A DNA stretch of 64,000 nt, from NCBI RefSeq assembly GCF_018688495.1, contig NZ_CP061320.1, positions 220,586 through 284,585 on the forward strand, written 5' to 3'. Position 1 is the first letter of the stretch. Each line of letters starts with the position of its first letter. This document shows positions 54,024 through 63,823 of this stretch, one piece after another. Made by a program: the position numbers and the translations under genes. The stretch is from Polynucleobacter sp. Adler-ghost (GTDB lineage: Bacteria; Pseudomonadota; Gammaproteobacteria; Burkholderiales; Burkholderiaceae). Below the pieces are notes generated by a model, which was not told where the DNA came from, did not search any database, and saw nothing but the letters and a program-made list of their open reading frames with translations.

Positions 54024-54848
54024 ATGAACCAGTCGAGCAAATTATGTATTTTTATGTCACTATGGTTAGCAGGTCAACCAACCAACAATAGATGCCCAAA
54101 TGTTATGAGTACATACCTTCGATTTCTTAAGTACGCAGTTTTACATCGTATCCCAAAATATCAGAAAAAATTAACCGATCTACTGGCAAATGAAAAGCTC
54201 AAATCTACCCTCTTAGATTTGAGTAATCAAGGCCTTGAGCTTGGGGTTGTTTATGATATCGGAGCAAGGCATGCAGAGTGGTCCTCTACTCTTAAAAAGA
54301 CATTCTCAAAGTCCAATTTTTTTCTGTTTGAGGCAAACGAAAAATGTACAAAAATTTTAAATGACAGTGGTTTTAAATTTTTTATCGGAGCGCTATCATC
54401 TGAAATCAAGACAGTTGATTTTTATCACAATGACTCTACTGGCGATTCTTACTATAAAGAAAATACCTCTTTTTATGAAGAAGTAAGGCCAATAAAAAAA
54501 CAAGCTATTACTTTGGATTCCATTGTTAAGGATCAAAATATAGCTCTACCCGATTTTATTAAGCTCGATACTCAGGGTTCAGAATTAGATATATTGGCTG
54601 GTGGAGTGGCTTGCTTAAGACACGCATCATTAGTTTATATTGAGCTTCCTATTCTGTGTTACAACTTAGGAGCTCCTAACTTTCAAGACTATATTGAGTT
54701 TATGAAGATGAATAATTTTGTACCGTATGATATTTGTGAATTGCATTACTCTAATGGGGTAATGATTCAAGTTGATATACTATTTATCCACGATGCTAAG
54801 TTGAGTAAGATCAACCCCACATTTAATCCCTCCCTTTATTTTTTATGA
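54024..54848 (+). CDS. FkbM family methyltransferase
   Basis: Up to 274 residues; the start may be ATG 54024 or ATG 54105. The FkbM fold shows LGVVYDIGARHAEWSSTLKK (about 79-98, the SAM loop with DIGA), FFLFEANEKCTKIL (acidic end of strand 2), AITLDSIV, and LPDFIKLDTQGSELDILAGG (about 178-197). The LDTQGSE motif is the FkbM hallmark. Members O-methylate sugars in glycans or antibiotics. The stop overlaps the next gene (ATGA), so it is co-translated with the glycosyltransferase. Confidence 0.86.
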   Translation: MNQSSKLCIFMSLWLAGQPTNNRCPNVMSTYLRFLKYAVLHRIPKYQKKLTDLLANEKLKSTLLDLSNQGLELGVVYDIGARHAEWSSTLKKTFSKSNFFLFEANEKCTKILNDSGFKFFIGALSSEIKTVDFYHNDSTGDSYYKENTSFYEEVRPIKKQAITLDSIVKDQNIALPDFIKLDTQGSELDILAGGVACLRHASLVYIELPILCYNLGAPNFQDYIEFMKMNNFVPYDICELHYSNGVMIQVDILFIHDAKLSKINPTFNPSLYFL

Positions 54849-55912
54849 AAATTGGCTTTCAGGCTGGAACCTTAAATTACAGAGGGGTGCATATTGCCAT
54901 TTTTGATTACGCTCTTCATAATCAACTGATATTGGGAAATGAGTCTATTATTTTTTATGACGAGAATAATCCCGGGCCATTGCCTATCATAGAAAAGTTT
55001 AAACGCCATTTTGAGTTAGTGCCTTATAAGAATTTTTCGGATGTTAATAGGCTTAGCGATCAGCATCGCATTGATGCTGTTTATATTCAAAAGGCTGGAT
55101 TGCGAGATGCTGAGTGCGTGTCTTCTGTGCCAAATTTGATCCACGCCGTCTTTCCGCAGAAGGTATCGGAGCAACATGGCGATGTTTATGCCTATATTTC
55201 TAGATGGTTAAGCAAGGAATGCTCTAACTCCAGAATTCCATACGTTGAGTATATGGTTTTATTTCCCGAGGCCAAAGGTGATCTTCGTGCACAGCTAAAT
55301 ATTCCTGCTAAGGCTACGGTGCTTGGCTGCTATGGGGGGCAAGATAGCTTTAATATCGGATTTGTTTTAGATCTTGTTCGGGAGTTATCGCAAGCAAGTA
55401 CAAATTTATATTTCCTATTTATGAATATAGACCCTTTTACAAATCAAGAGCGCGTCATTTTTTTACCCGGCACTCCTGATATGACATATAAAAGACTTTT
55501 TATTGATACGTGCGATGCGATGCTGCATGCTCGAGAGATGGGTGAATCTTTTGGATTGGCCTGCGCAGAGTTTTCTATATGCAATAAGCCGGTGATTACT
55601 TATGGGCTATCTAGACAAAGAAATCATATTGAGGTTCTTGGAAATAAGGCTTTGCTTTATTCCAATAAAAAACAATTAAAAGAAATTATTAACCACCTTG
55701 ATCGCACGTGGATTAAAAATCAAGATTGGGATTGCTACTCCCGTACTTTCTCAGCAAAAAATATTATGCAACAATTTCAAGATGTATTTCTAGCGCCAGT
55801 GTCCTTGGGTAGCACTGGCCTAACCCCCATTTCTTTTTTAGATCGCTGCCATATCGTGGGGTCGAAACTTAAAAAGAAGGCAAGGGCTTTTCAAGCAAAG
55901 CGCCAACGCTAA
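54845..55912 (+). CDS. Putative glycosyltransferase (GT-B, GT4-like)
   Basis: 355 residues. N-terminal MKIGFQAGTLNYRGVHIAIF and a middle VLGCYGGQDSFNIGFVLDLV, with a C-terminal DAMLHAREMGESFGLACAEF and NKPVITYGLSRQRNHIEVLG. The last two blocks correspond to the E-x7-E donor region of family-4 glycosyltransferases, which holds here as a Glu-Ser-Phe-Gly sequence. The N-terminal acceptor domain is short. Partner and sugar are unknown. It is coupled to the FkbM gene by a four-base overlap. Confidence 0.74.
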   Translation: MKIGFQAGTLNYRGVHIAIFDYALHNQLILGNESIIFYDENNPGPLPIIEKFKRHFELVPYKNFSDVNRLSDQHRIDAVYIQKAGLRDAECVSSVPNLIHAVFPQKVSEQHGDVYAYISRWLSKECSNSRIPYVEYMVLFPEAKGDLRAQLNIPAKATVLGCYGGQDSFNIGFVLDLVRELSQASTNLYFLFMNIDPFTNQERVIFLPGTPDMTYKRLFIDTCDAMLHAREMGESFGLACAEFSICNKPVITYGLSRQRNHIEVLGNKALLYSNKKQLKEIINHLDRTWIKNQDWDCYSRTFSAKNIMQQFQDVFLAPVSLGSTGLTPISFLDRCHIVGSKLKKKARAFQAKRQR

Positions 55913-56288
55913 TAATAATTGTTACGCAGTATTGATTGAGTGCTATTGTTTGAGGGTTAATACGATTAAGCGCTGCAAATTTATGGGTTTGATCGCTTAT
56001 GTTGGAGGGCTCTTTCATCGGGGTAAACAATGCGAGTAGTTCTAGCCTTCCGAGGCGCATGTCAGTCCTGCGCTACCTTCAATCAAATATGCGTGTGATT
56101 TTGGGTATGCTGCGTTTAGCCTTCGGCGATAGGGTGAAACCTCTTCCTCGCTATTTGTGCCCGTTGTGATAGCAGGGCTATCTAATGGGTGGGGGGTATT
56201 AAAATATAAATTTCGTTGAATTGTCAATGTTGGTGCTGCTGTGGTGTTTGCAAAACTATTAATTAAATTACTATTAAATAGGCAAAAT
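55913..56288. other. 376-base spacer with no supported gene
   Basis: Short frames occur on both strands (for example minus 56042-56317 and 55869-56060), but they conflict, lack ribosome-binding sites and family signatures, and one runs into the HPP gene. No tRNA cloverleaf or JUMPstart/ops element was found. The region probably carries the promoter of the HPP-manC-gmd-fcl group. Confidence 0.5.
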
Positions 56289-56834
56289 ATGAGTCGTATT
56301 GCTATGCGCTTAATCAAGTATTATTCCTTTTACTTTGGGGGCGACCAAACACCAATGACTTGGACGGAGCGTTTTCGTTCAAGTTTTGATGTTTTTATTG
56401 GCCTGTTGTTAGTGATTACTATTGCCAAGTACCTTGGAGAATTAAGTGGTATTGATGAATGGCTCATTGCATCCTTAGGCGCAAGCGCGCTTTTGGTATT
56501 TGTCTTGCCAAACAACCCAATGGCTCAACCTTGGGCGGTGATTGCAGGTAATACTCTTTCGGCTCTCGTTGGTATTTCGACGGCTAATCTCATTTATGAG
56601 CCACTACTGGCTATTCCGATTGCCACAAGCTATTCTGTTTTAGCATGTTTATGTTGCGCTGTTTGCACCCCCCCTGCGGCTGCAGTCTCATTGATTACGG
56701 CTCTAGGGCATGTGATGCATTACCGGTATGCAGTGTTTCAGGTAATGATTGACTCTGTTTTACTCGTATTAGCGGCATTGCTTTACAGTAATGCGGGTAA
56801 GTCTTACCTTAAAAGACCACCTAGGCAGTCATAA
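56289..56834 (+). CDS. HPP family membrane protein
   Basis: About 181 residues from ATG 56289 (the frame opens at GTG 56241). Four predicted membrane helices carry the family markers: LIASLGASALLVFVLPNNPM (about 58-77) and AQPWAVIAGNTLSALVGIST (about 78-97), with CTPPAAAVSLITALGHVM (about 128-145) near the C terminus. HPP proteins are linked to nitrite or other ion transport in plants and cyanobacteria. In this bacterium the substrate is unknown. It precedes manC by 38 bases on the same strand. Confidence 0.86.
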   Translation: MSRIAMRLIKYYSFYFGGDQTPMTWTERFRSSFDVFIGLLLVITIAKYLGELSGIDEWLIASLGASALLVFVLPNNPMAQPWAVIAGNTLSALVGISTANLIYEPLLAIPIATSYSVLACLCCAVCTPPAAAVSLITALGHVMHYRYAVFQVMIDSVLLVLAALLYSNAGKSYLKRPPRQS

Positions 56835-56872
56835 GCCATTAAAATCAATCATTAGATAATAGCGGATGGATT

Positions 56873-58354
56873 ATGACTCAAGTATTGCCAGTAATTTTGT
56901 GCGGCGGTTCAGGTACAAGGCTGTGGCCTATATCTCGATCTGGCTTTCCAAAGCAGTTTTTAGTACTTTCAGGTGACGGCTCCCAAAAGAGTCTATTTCA
57001 GCAAGCTATCGAGCGTGCGAATTCGGTTGCTAATTCCAGCATCCAACTGGGCCCGACACTAATTGTCACCAACGAAGAGCATCGTTTTTTAGCGCTTGAT
57101 CAACTGCGCGAACTAAAAGATGTACAAGCCACATTGATATTAGAGCCTTCTGGCAGAAACACCGCACCTGCATTAACGCTTGCTGCTTTAGAAGCTCGTG
57201 AGCATGGGGAGGATCCAATTTTATTGGTTACCCCTGCTGATCAAACTGTGATCAATGGCACCGCCTTTACCCAAGCATTACAGAAAGCAGTCCGTATAGC
57301 TAGTGAAGGTGCGATTGTCATTTTAGGCATTACACCAAATACTCCTCAAACTGGTTACGGTTACATCAAGGCAAAGTCAGACATACTCAATAAAGATCGG
57401 GATGGCTTAATGGTGGAGCGTTTCGTAGAAAAGCCTGATGAGCAAACTGCCAAGCAATATTTGGCGGAAGGTGGTTACTTTTGGAATGGCGGAATGTTTG
57501 TGCTTAAAACCAGTGTTTGGTTGGCAAGCTTAAAAGAGTTTCGCCCTGATATTTTGGCTGGCGCTAAAAAGGCGTGGAAGACTAAAGAACAAGACGCCTC
57601 AGCTGATGCGATCTTTGTGCGCCCTGATAAGGATGCATTTAATGACATCCCTAGTGAGTCGATTGATTACGCTGTCATTGAAAAATGCCCAAGCATGGAG
57701 AGAAAAGACGCATTCCCTATAAAGATGGTGGAGTTAGATGCCGGTTGGAGTGATTTAGGTGCTTGGGATGCGGTATGGCAAGTTGGAATGCAAGATCAAG
57801 ATGGAAATGTCATAAGTGGCGATATCTTGCTGAGCAATACTAAAAATTCATTAGTCTATGCCAATAGTCGTTTGGTTAGCGTTGTTGGGGTAGAAAATCT
57901 GATTATTGTGGAAACAGCTGATGTAGTCTTAGTCGCCGATAAGGCAAACAGTCAAGACGTTAAAAATATTGTCGGGCAGTTGACAGTCCAGCAGCGTGAA
58001 GAGAAAAATCTGCATCGTAAAGTAGTAAGGCCATGGGGTTGGTACGACAGTGTAGATGAGGGCGAGCAGTTTAAAGTAAAACGGATTTGCGTAAAACCGG
58101 GAGCTAGCCTCTCATTACAAATGCATCATCATCGAGCCGAGCATTGGATCGTGGTCAAGGGTATTGCTGAAATTATCAATGGCGATAAGACTTTAATCTT
58201 GACTGCAAATCAAAGTACATATATTCCACAAGGACAAACTCATCGTTTGGCAAATCCTGGGAAATATCCATTGGAGATTATTGAGGTACAGTCAGGTAGT
58301 TATTTGGGTGAAGATGATATTGTGCGATTTGAAGATACTTACGGAAGAAAATAA
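56873..58354 (+). CDS. manC: Mannose-1-phosphate guanylyltransferase / mannose-6-phosphate isomerase
   Basis: 493 residues. The N-terminal transferase has VILCGGSGTRLWPISRSGFP (about 7-26, GTP loop), LVTPADQTVING, GYGYIKAKSDIL, and VERFVEKPDEQTAKQYL. The C-terminal cupin isomerase domain has RPWGWYDSVDEGEQFKVKRI, QMHHHRAEHWIVVKGIAEI, and YIPQGQTHRLANPG. It supplies GDP-mannose, substrate of gmd immediately downstream. The order manC-gmd-fcl makes GDP-L-fucose. The start is 38 bases after the HPP gene. Confidence 0.95.
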   Translation: MTQVLPVILCGGSGTRLWPISRSGFPKQFLVLSGDGSQKSLFQQAIERANSVANSSIQLGPTLIVTNEEHRFLALDQLRELKDVQATLILEPSGRNTAPALTLAALEAREHGEDPILLVTPADQTVINGTAFTQALQKAVRIASEGAIVILGITPNTPQTGYGYIKAKSDILNKDRDGLMVERFVEKPDEQTAKQYLAEGGYFWNGGMFVLKTSVWLASLKEFRPDILAGAKKAWKTKEQDASADAIFVRPDKDAFNDIPSESIDYAVIEKCPSMERKDAFPIKMVELDAGWSDLGAWDAVWQVGMQDQDGNVISGDILLSNTKNSLVYANSRLVSVVGVENLIIVETADVVLVADKANSQDVKNIVGQLTVQQREEKNLHRKVVRPWGWYDSVDEGEQFKVKRICVKPGASLSLQMHHHRAEHWIVVKGIAEIINGDKTLILTANQSTYIPQGQTHRLANPGKYPLEIIEVQSGSYLGEDDIVRFEDTYGRK

Positions 58355-58398
58355 GTTGAATATTTGTTCTAGACGGATGGTTTTTTAAGAGGGTGCAC

Positions 58399-59526
58399 AT
58401 GAGCAAGCAAAAAGTAGCCTTAATCACTGGCATCACCGGGCAAGACGGCTCTTACCTGGCTGAGTTCTTATTGGAAAAAAGATATATCGTTCACGGTATT
58501 AAGCGCCGAGCCTCTTTATTTAACACTGAGCGTATTGATCATATCTACCAAGACCCTCATATCAATCATCCTGATTTGATTTTACATTATGGCGATTTGA
58601 CTGACACCAGCAACCTGGTACGCATCATTCAGCAAACTAAGCCTGATGAAATCTACAATTTAGGTGCACAGTCTCATGTTGCAGTTTCCTTTGAGTCTCC
58701 TGAGTACACGGCTGATGTTGATGCAATTGGCCCCTTGCGTATCTTGGAGGCTATTCGTATTCTTGGCCTGGAAAAGAAAACCCGTTTTTATCAGGCATCC
58801 ACCTCTGAGTTGTATGGCTTGGTTCAAGAGATCCCGCAAAAAGAGACTACCCCATTTTATCCAAGAAGTCCGTATGCAGTGGCTAAGATGTATGCTTACT
58901 GGATTACTGTGAACTATCGTGAGGCTTATGGCATCTATGCTTGTAATGGCATTCTCTTTAATCATGAATCCAAGCGTCGCGGCGAAACTTTTGTCACTCG
59001 TAAAGTAACTCGCGGCCTAGCCAATATTGCCCAAGGCCTTGAGAAATGCCTCTTCATGGGTAATATCGATGCCTTGCGTGACTGGGGTCATGCAAAAGAC
59101 TATGTGCGCATGCAATGGTTGATGCTTCAGCAAGAGAAGCCTGAAGACTTTGTAATTGCCACTGGTATGCAGTTCACCGTACGTGAATTTATTATTCGTA
59201 GCGCTAAGCAGTTGGGTATTACGCTGAAATTTGAGGGTAAGGAAGAAAATGAGAAGGCCATTGTTTCAGCAATTGAAGGTGATAAAGCCTCGGCATTAAA
59301 AGTGGGTGATGTGATTATGCAAATTGATTCACGTTACTATCGCCCTACCGAGGTAGAGACTCTCTTGGGTGATCCTGCTAAAGCAAAAGAAAAGTTAGGC
59401 TGGGTTCCAGAGATTACTTTAGATCAAATGATTTTTGAGATGGTGGAAAATGATTTAGATAGAGCCAAACGGCATGCATTATTGAGCAATCATGGCTTTA
59501 GTATCGCAGTTGGTAAAGAGAGTTAA
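58399..59526 (+). CDS. gmd: GDP-mannose 4,6-dehydratase
   Basis: 375 residues from ATG 58399, preceded by AAGAGGGTG (an in-frame GTG at 58393 is close). NADP motif [20 protein letters not shown] (about 8-27). Catalytic QASTSELYG (Thr, Glu) and [13 protein letters not shown] (Tyr-x3-Lys). [18 protein letters not shown] and [20 protein letters not shown] are canonical, and the C-terminal insertion is of the long E. coli-like form. It makes GDP-4-keto-6-deoxymannose, used by fcl 43 bases downstream. See 40843-41811 for a divergent paralogue. Confidence 0.97.
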   Translation: MSKQKVALITGITGQDGSYLAEFLLEKRYIVHGIKRRASLFNTERIDHIYQDPHINHPDLILHYGDLTDTSNLVRIIQQTKPDEIYNLGAQSHVAVSFESPEYTADVDAIGPLRILEAIRILGLEKKTRFYQASTSELYGLVQEIPQKETTPFYPRSPYAVAKMYAYWITVNYREAYGIYACNGILFNHESKRRGETFVTRKVTRGLANIAQGLEKCLFMGNIDALRDWGHAKDYVRMQWLMLQQEKPEDFVIATGMQFTVREFIIRSAKQLGITLKFEGKEENEKAIVSAIEGDKASALKVGDVIMQIDSRYYRPTEVETLLGDPAKAKEKLGWVPEITLDQMIFEMVENDLDRAKRHALLSNHGFSIAVGKES

Positions 59527-59569
59527 ATATAAAAAAGCCTGAAGAAAAAAGAGACAATAAAGCAAAAGC

Positions 59570-60544
59570 ATGATTAAAGATCTGAACCAAAAGATTTATG
59601 TGGCAGGCCATCGTGGCATGGTGGGGTCTGCCATTGTCAGAAATTTGCAGTCTCAGGGTTATGCCAATATTATCACTCGTACACGTGAAGAAATGGATCT
59701 GACCGATCAGGCTGAAGTAAAAAAATTCTTTGCTCAAGAAAAACCAGATCAAGTCTATTTAGCTGCTGCTAAGGTAGGCGGTATTCATGCCAACAATACT
59801 TACCCCGCTCAATTTATTTACGATAACTTGATGGTGCAAAATAATGTCATTCATCAAGCTTTTTTGAACGGCGTCAAAAAACTGCTGTTCTTGGGGTCTA
59901 GCTGTATTTATCCTAAGGTAGCAATACAACCAATGAGTGAAGATGTATTGCTAACTGGCAAGTTAGAGCCAACTAACGAGCCCTATGCAGTTGCTAAGAT
60001 TGCTGGCATCAAGATGTGTGAAAGTTATAACCGTCAATATTGGCAATCTCACGGAGTCGATTATCGCTCAGTGATGCCCACTAATCTATATGGGCCAGGT
60101 GATAACTACCACCCCGAAAATAGTCATGTGATCCCAGCGCTCATTAGTCGCTTTCATAAAGCTAAGGTAAGCAATATACCTGAAGTAGTCATTTGGGGAA
60201 CTGGGAAGCCAAGACGGGAATTTCTATATGTTGATGATATGGCTGCTGCCTCTGTCTTTGTAATGCAGCTCGATAAGCCAGTGCTTGACAAAAGTGTCAA
60301 CCCAATGGAAGGACATATAAACGTCGGTTTTGGTTGCGACACCTCAATTGCAGAGTTGGCATTAGCAATTAGCAGTGCTGTGGGGTACGAAGGTAGGATT
60401 AGTTTTGATGCCAGCAAGCCTGATGGTGCCCAAAGAAAACTAATAGACAGCGCAAAACTGAGTAAGCTAGGTTGGTGTCCCGCGGTAGATTTAATGCAAG
60501 GCCTTCAGTTGACTTATAGAGATTATATTTCTAGGTCACTCTAA
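59570..60544 (+). CDS. fcl: GDP-L-fucose synthase
   Basis: 324 residues. NADP motif [20 protein letters not shown] (about 9-28). [38 protein letters not shown] (Tyr-x3-Lys), and [20 protein letters not shown] are diagnostic. It epimerises and reduces GDP-4-keto-6-deoxymannose to GDP-L-fucose. It closes the manC-gmd-fcl set. The 43-base spacer from gmd is purine-rich. A membrane protein of O-antigen type follows after 26 bases. Confidence 0.96.
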   Translation: MIKDLNQKIYVAGHRGMVGSAIVRNLQSQGYANIITRTREEMDLTDQAEVKKFFAQEKPDQVYLAAAKVGGIHANNTYPAQFIYDNLMVQNNVIHQAFLNGVKKLLFLGSSCIYPKVAIQPMSEDVLLTGKLEPTNEPYAVAKIAGIKMCESYNRQYWQSHGVDYRSVMPTNLYGPGDNYHPENSHVIPALISRFHKAKVSNIPEVVIWGTGKPRREFLYVDDMAAASVFVMQLDKPVLDKSVNPMEGHINVGFGCDTSIAELALAISSAVGYEGRISFDASKPDGAQRKLIDSAKLSKLGWCPAVDLMQGLQLTYRDYISRSL

Positions 60545-60570
60545 AGAAGAAAAATTAATTTAAATTTTGA

Positions 60571-61965
60571 ATGAGTGAGCGATTGAATATTAAAGACAGA
60601 ATTACAAAAATAATATTGAAAAATAATTTTGAATATTATTTTCTTTTAGCGGTTGGGTTGCTTCTGGCAATTTGGACGATTTCAGAAACGATAGCTTTAC
60701 GAAATATTTTAATGACAATTCTTTCAATCGCGAGCTTATTAATGTTTATTAGTAAGAAAAATATAAATATATATGTGAAACAAATTTCAACATATGATGT
60801 ATTGATATATATGATGATTTTAGTTGCAGTTTATTTTATTGGGTACCATGCTTTTTCTTACAACAGCTTTGATTTATCCGAAATGAATGAGTTAGTTTCG
60901 GTATTTATTAGATCTACAGCATCTTTAATAATAGGTTTCGGTGCTGGCTATTTTTTATTATTAAAGCCAAGACTTACAGCATATTTAGGCTTTGGAATTT
61001 TTATTCTATTTATTTATGAGTTAACAATTGATATTAAGGTTCTAAATGAAGCCAGTTTGGCGGTATCGGCATTGGATTACAGTAAATCAATATATTTGGG
61101 GAAAATAAATGCAGTCTTTTCTGGGGGTATTCTAATTGCCCTCATAATTTCAAGGGTATTCGATTGCTATAAAAAACAGCAACAAGTGTACCTCAAAGAA
61201 TTAGTCTATTGGCTTGGAGTACCTGTGTTGTTATTTTATATCTATTATTATCACCTTAGATCTAATACAGGTGTTTTAACACTCTTTTTGCTGGCCATAA
61301 TACTTTTAAGTTCAATAATATATATTTCTATTTATAGATCTATTAAATTTAGTATAAATTTTAATAAATGGAATTTTATAGTAGTATTTTTTTACTTTTT
61401 ATTATTTACAGCGATGTTTTGGATAATTTTGAATTCTGCATTTTGGAAAAATATTATAGAGAATGCTTCGGTTGGATTTGATACTAAGACGTATAAAAAT
61501 TGGATTAACACATCCAAGTTTGGCCCCCCTGACGCCCCATCAGGAAGACCAATTCCTATGAATGCGTATGAAAGGGCTGCGTATGCAAGTATTGGAATAG
61601 ATATGATCATTCAAAATCCAATAGGTCACGGTCGTTCTAGTGAGCCATTAAAGAGGGCTCTATTATTAAACTACAATGATACCGAGATAGCATCTTCAAA
61701 TGCAATCTCGACTCATAGTGCATTCTTAGATATTGCGTTGACATATGGAGTTATTACGAGCGCATCTATATTCATTATTTTTTTTGCTGTCCTAATAAAA
61801 TCAGTAGCAAATATAGATCAATTAAAAACTTCAGCACCAATTTGGATTGCCATAATTATGTTAATAATGCTTTCAATTGGCGAGGCCTCAAGAAAACATT
61901 TTTTAGAAATAATATTTTTTTGTCTTAGTTTTATTTTTGTATTGTCTAAGCCGTCTAATAAGTGA
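60571..61965 (+). CDS. O-antigen ligase/polymerase-type membrane protein (WaaL/Wzy family)
   Basis: 464 residues with about ten to twelve hydrophobic segments, a large periplasmic loop (about 310-380), and a near-C-terminal IIQNPIGHGRSSEPLK then AISTHSAFLDIALTYGVITS. The His in ISTHSAFLDIALTYG corresponds to the H-N/S-x-x-L/F motif of O-antigen ligases and polymerases. Ligase and polymerase cannot be told apart by sequence alone. It is extremely AT-rich for this genome, a common mark of acquired polysaccharide genes. It follows fcl by 26 bases. Confidence 0.78.
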   Translation: MSERLNIKDRITKIILKNNFEYYFLLAVGLLLAIWTISETIALRNILMTILSIASLLMFISKKNINIYVKQISTYDVLIYMMILVAVYFIGYHAFSYNSFDLSEMNELVSVFIRSTASLIIGFGAGYFLLLKPRLTAYLGFGIFILFIYELTIDIKVLNEASLAVSALDYSKSIYLGKINAVFSGGILIALIISRVFDCYKKQQQVYLKELVYWLGVPVLLFYIYYYHLRSNTGVLTLFLLAIILLSSIIYISIYRSIKFSINFNKWNFIVVFFYFLLFTAMFWIILNSAFWKNIIENASVGFDTKTYKNWINTSKFGPPDAPSGRPIPMNAYERAAYASIGIDMIIQNPIGHGRSSEPLKRALLLNYNDTEIASSNAISTHSAFLDIALTYGVITSASIFIIFFAVLIKSVANIDQLKTSAPIWIAIIMLIMLSIGEASRKHFLEIIFFCLSFIFVLSKPSNK

Positions 61966-62104
61966 AATTAAATATATAGATTAACAATTATGTTGGCATT
62001 GATTAAAGCACTTAGCTATCTAAGTTATTTTTTGATAAATTAGCTTGCATATCATTACTGTATTTCGAAAATAGCCTCTTCTTTGTTCGATGATTTAGTC
62101 GATG

Positions 62105-62848
62105 TTATTCAATTAACAATTCAAATGTAGGGTGTTTTACATTTTTTTCAAGCAAGATAGACAGCATCAAAATTTTATCCGCTGGCGTTACGGCTAAATG
62201 AGTTGGTTTTTGATAGTAGCCAAAAGCTTTCATTGAAATTTTTATATTTTTCAGTTGGATTGCAAGCTCTAAAATTTTATTCATAGAGATTATGTTGTAA
62301 GAAATTATACTTTCACCATCCCAAGAGTTGCCAAGGGCCAATTTTTGATAAGAGTTTTTATTTCCGACCAATGAGTCTTTATCCCAAACTCTTAAGTCGA
62401 ATAAGAAGTATCTTGATGAAACTCTCAATGCTTCAATGAGCATTTCACTCCAATGGTTTAGGTGGTGAAATACGCCAAATGAAAAAACAAAATCAATTGA
62501 TCCATCCTCCAATGGAATTTTTTTACCATCAAAATGTATAAATTTAGTATCTGGTTTATTGGAAAAACGAGCAATAGCAGCATTTAATAAATTATGGCTT
62601 ACATCAATCCCTGTATACTCAATTGCTTCCTTGCCTTCCCTGCAAAATAGGGCTGATCCACCTGCTGCACAACCTATATCTAAAACTTTATTGCTAAATT
62701 CCAGTGCCTTAGAAAAAAAATATAATTCTGATTTATAAAGATCTTTTAATTTTGTTCGATTAATTAGCCAATAATCTATCGATTCTTTGTCTTTACCATA
62801 GCCATCACCTTTCAAATTTAGAGTTTTATCTGTATTCATCAATTTCAT
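62105..62848 (-). CDS. Class I SAM-dependent methyltransferase (probable glycan modification)
   Basis: 247 residues (alternative start ATG 62839). The SAM fold is clear: NKVLDIGCAAGGSALFCREG (about 53-72), EYTGIDVSHNLLNAAIARF (about 76-94), and SIDFVFSFGVFHHLNHWSEM (about 118-137). It is a methyltransferase-11-type protein of unknown substrate. It is in a string of minus-strand methyltransferases behind the O-antigen-type gene, so a surface-sugar substrate is likely. The stop of the next gene lies inside its first codons (23-base overlap). Confidence 0.82.
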   Translation of the reverse strand: MKLMNTDKTLNLKGDGYGKDKESIDYWLINRTKLKDLYKSELYFFSKALEFSNKVLDIGCAAGGSALFCREGKEAIEYTGIDVSHNLLNAAIARFSNKPDTKFIHFDGKKIPLEDGSIDFVFSFGVFHHLNHWSEMLIEALRVSSRYFLFDLRVWDKDSLVGNKNSYQKLALGNSWDGESIISYNIISMNKILELAIQLKNIKISMKAFGYYQKPTHLAVTPADKILMLSILLEKNVKHPTFELLIE

Positions 62849-63632
62849 TCGATCTTATCCGATTCATTTGTAATGCTTCTAAAATTTGATCTCTGTGCCA
62901 CAAGAACATTGATCTCATATTTTCAGGTTTTTGCCAGTCTGATATTTGAAATAAATAATTACTTGTAAGATTATACGGTTCACCAAATAAATCTATTAGT
63001 CTAAAGTCACCAGTATCGATATCTGAGTTAATAAAATCATAATCATTTATGTGTGAGGTGGTGAGGATATAAGGGATGTTAGAGTTAAGGTAATTAATAA
63101 AAAACTTTTTTATATCTGAATTGGAGAGGTGAAATAAACAATCCCTATTAATTAACAAATCCGCATACGGTAGAGGCTGTTCTGTGATATCTATATGTAT
63201 AAAATTAATAGAGTCGCATGAATATTTTTTATTATTGATATCAATCAAGGGTAAGACTATGTCGCCGCCAATATATTTAATTGGATAATCTGCCAAAAAT
63301 TTCTTCATCCAATTAAAGTCACCACAGGGGGCATCAAAAATTGATTGAATCTTAAATTTGTTAAGCATGAGTGGAAGATTATCCCGCAAATTTTTTGTGT
63401 AGGACAATGTTGATCCTCCGCCACTTCTGCTTTCTAGGGAGCCCCAGAAATTTAAACGGTAGATATTGGTGAATTTTTCCTCCGGATTGATGGATTTGAA
63501 TATGCAATTTTTCTTGTATTTGAAGATAAATCCCTTGAAAGGGAAGCATGCAATCTTTAAAAAAAGCTCCTTTAAGTTCCTGTCATGAAATAGCACTTGC
63601 GTCTTGTTGATTAAGTACCTGAATTTATTCAT
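62826..63632 (-). CDS. SAM-dependent methyltransferase-like protein
   Basis: About 268 residues from ATG 63632 (a TTG at 63677 would add 15). The SAM loop is QSIFDAPCGDFNWMKKFLAD and the acidic strand-2 end is IKYIGGDIVLPLIDINNKKY. PYADLLINRDCLFHLSNSDI has the methyltransferase middle block. The N-terminal about 80 residues are basic and unassigned. It differs from the methyltransferase downstream by a DAPCGD loop, the type seen in some sugar N-methyltransferases. It overlaps the downstream gene by 23 bases; the two are likely co-translated. Confidence 0.72.
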   Translation of the reverse strand: MNKFRYLINKTQVLFHDRNLKELFLKIACFPFKGFIFKYKKNCIFKSINPEEKFTNIYRLNFWGSLESRSGGGSTLSYTKNLRDNLPLMLNKFKIQSIFDAPCGDFNWMKKFLADYPIKYIGGDIVLPLIDINNKKYSCDSINFIHIDITEQPLPYADLLINRDCLFHLSNSDIKKFFINYLNSNIPYILTTSHINDYDFINSDIDTGDFRLIDLFGEPYNLTSNYLFQISDWQKPENMRSMFLWHRDQILEALQMNRIRSNEIDEYR

Positions 63633-63823
63633 TATTTGACGTGTATTTTTAGTAAATATTGGGGTTGAAATATGCAAAGGCCATTAAGGAAGGTTAGTTC
63701 ATTGTCAATATTAACAGCCCAACTTCTCACGGGACCATTTTTATTTTTTTGGGGCATGAAGGTAAAGTTTCAAAAGAAAAATATCCCGCTCACCTTGCTT
63801 TGCAGTATCTTTATTAAGGGCTT

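Noticed and set aside
55869..56317. Minus-strand frames in the 376-base spacer before the HPP gene
   Set aside because: Two overlapping frames in different phases, low-complexity or unrecognisable, one running into the HPP gene; no ribosome-binding site.
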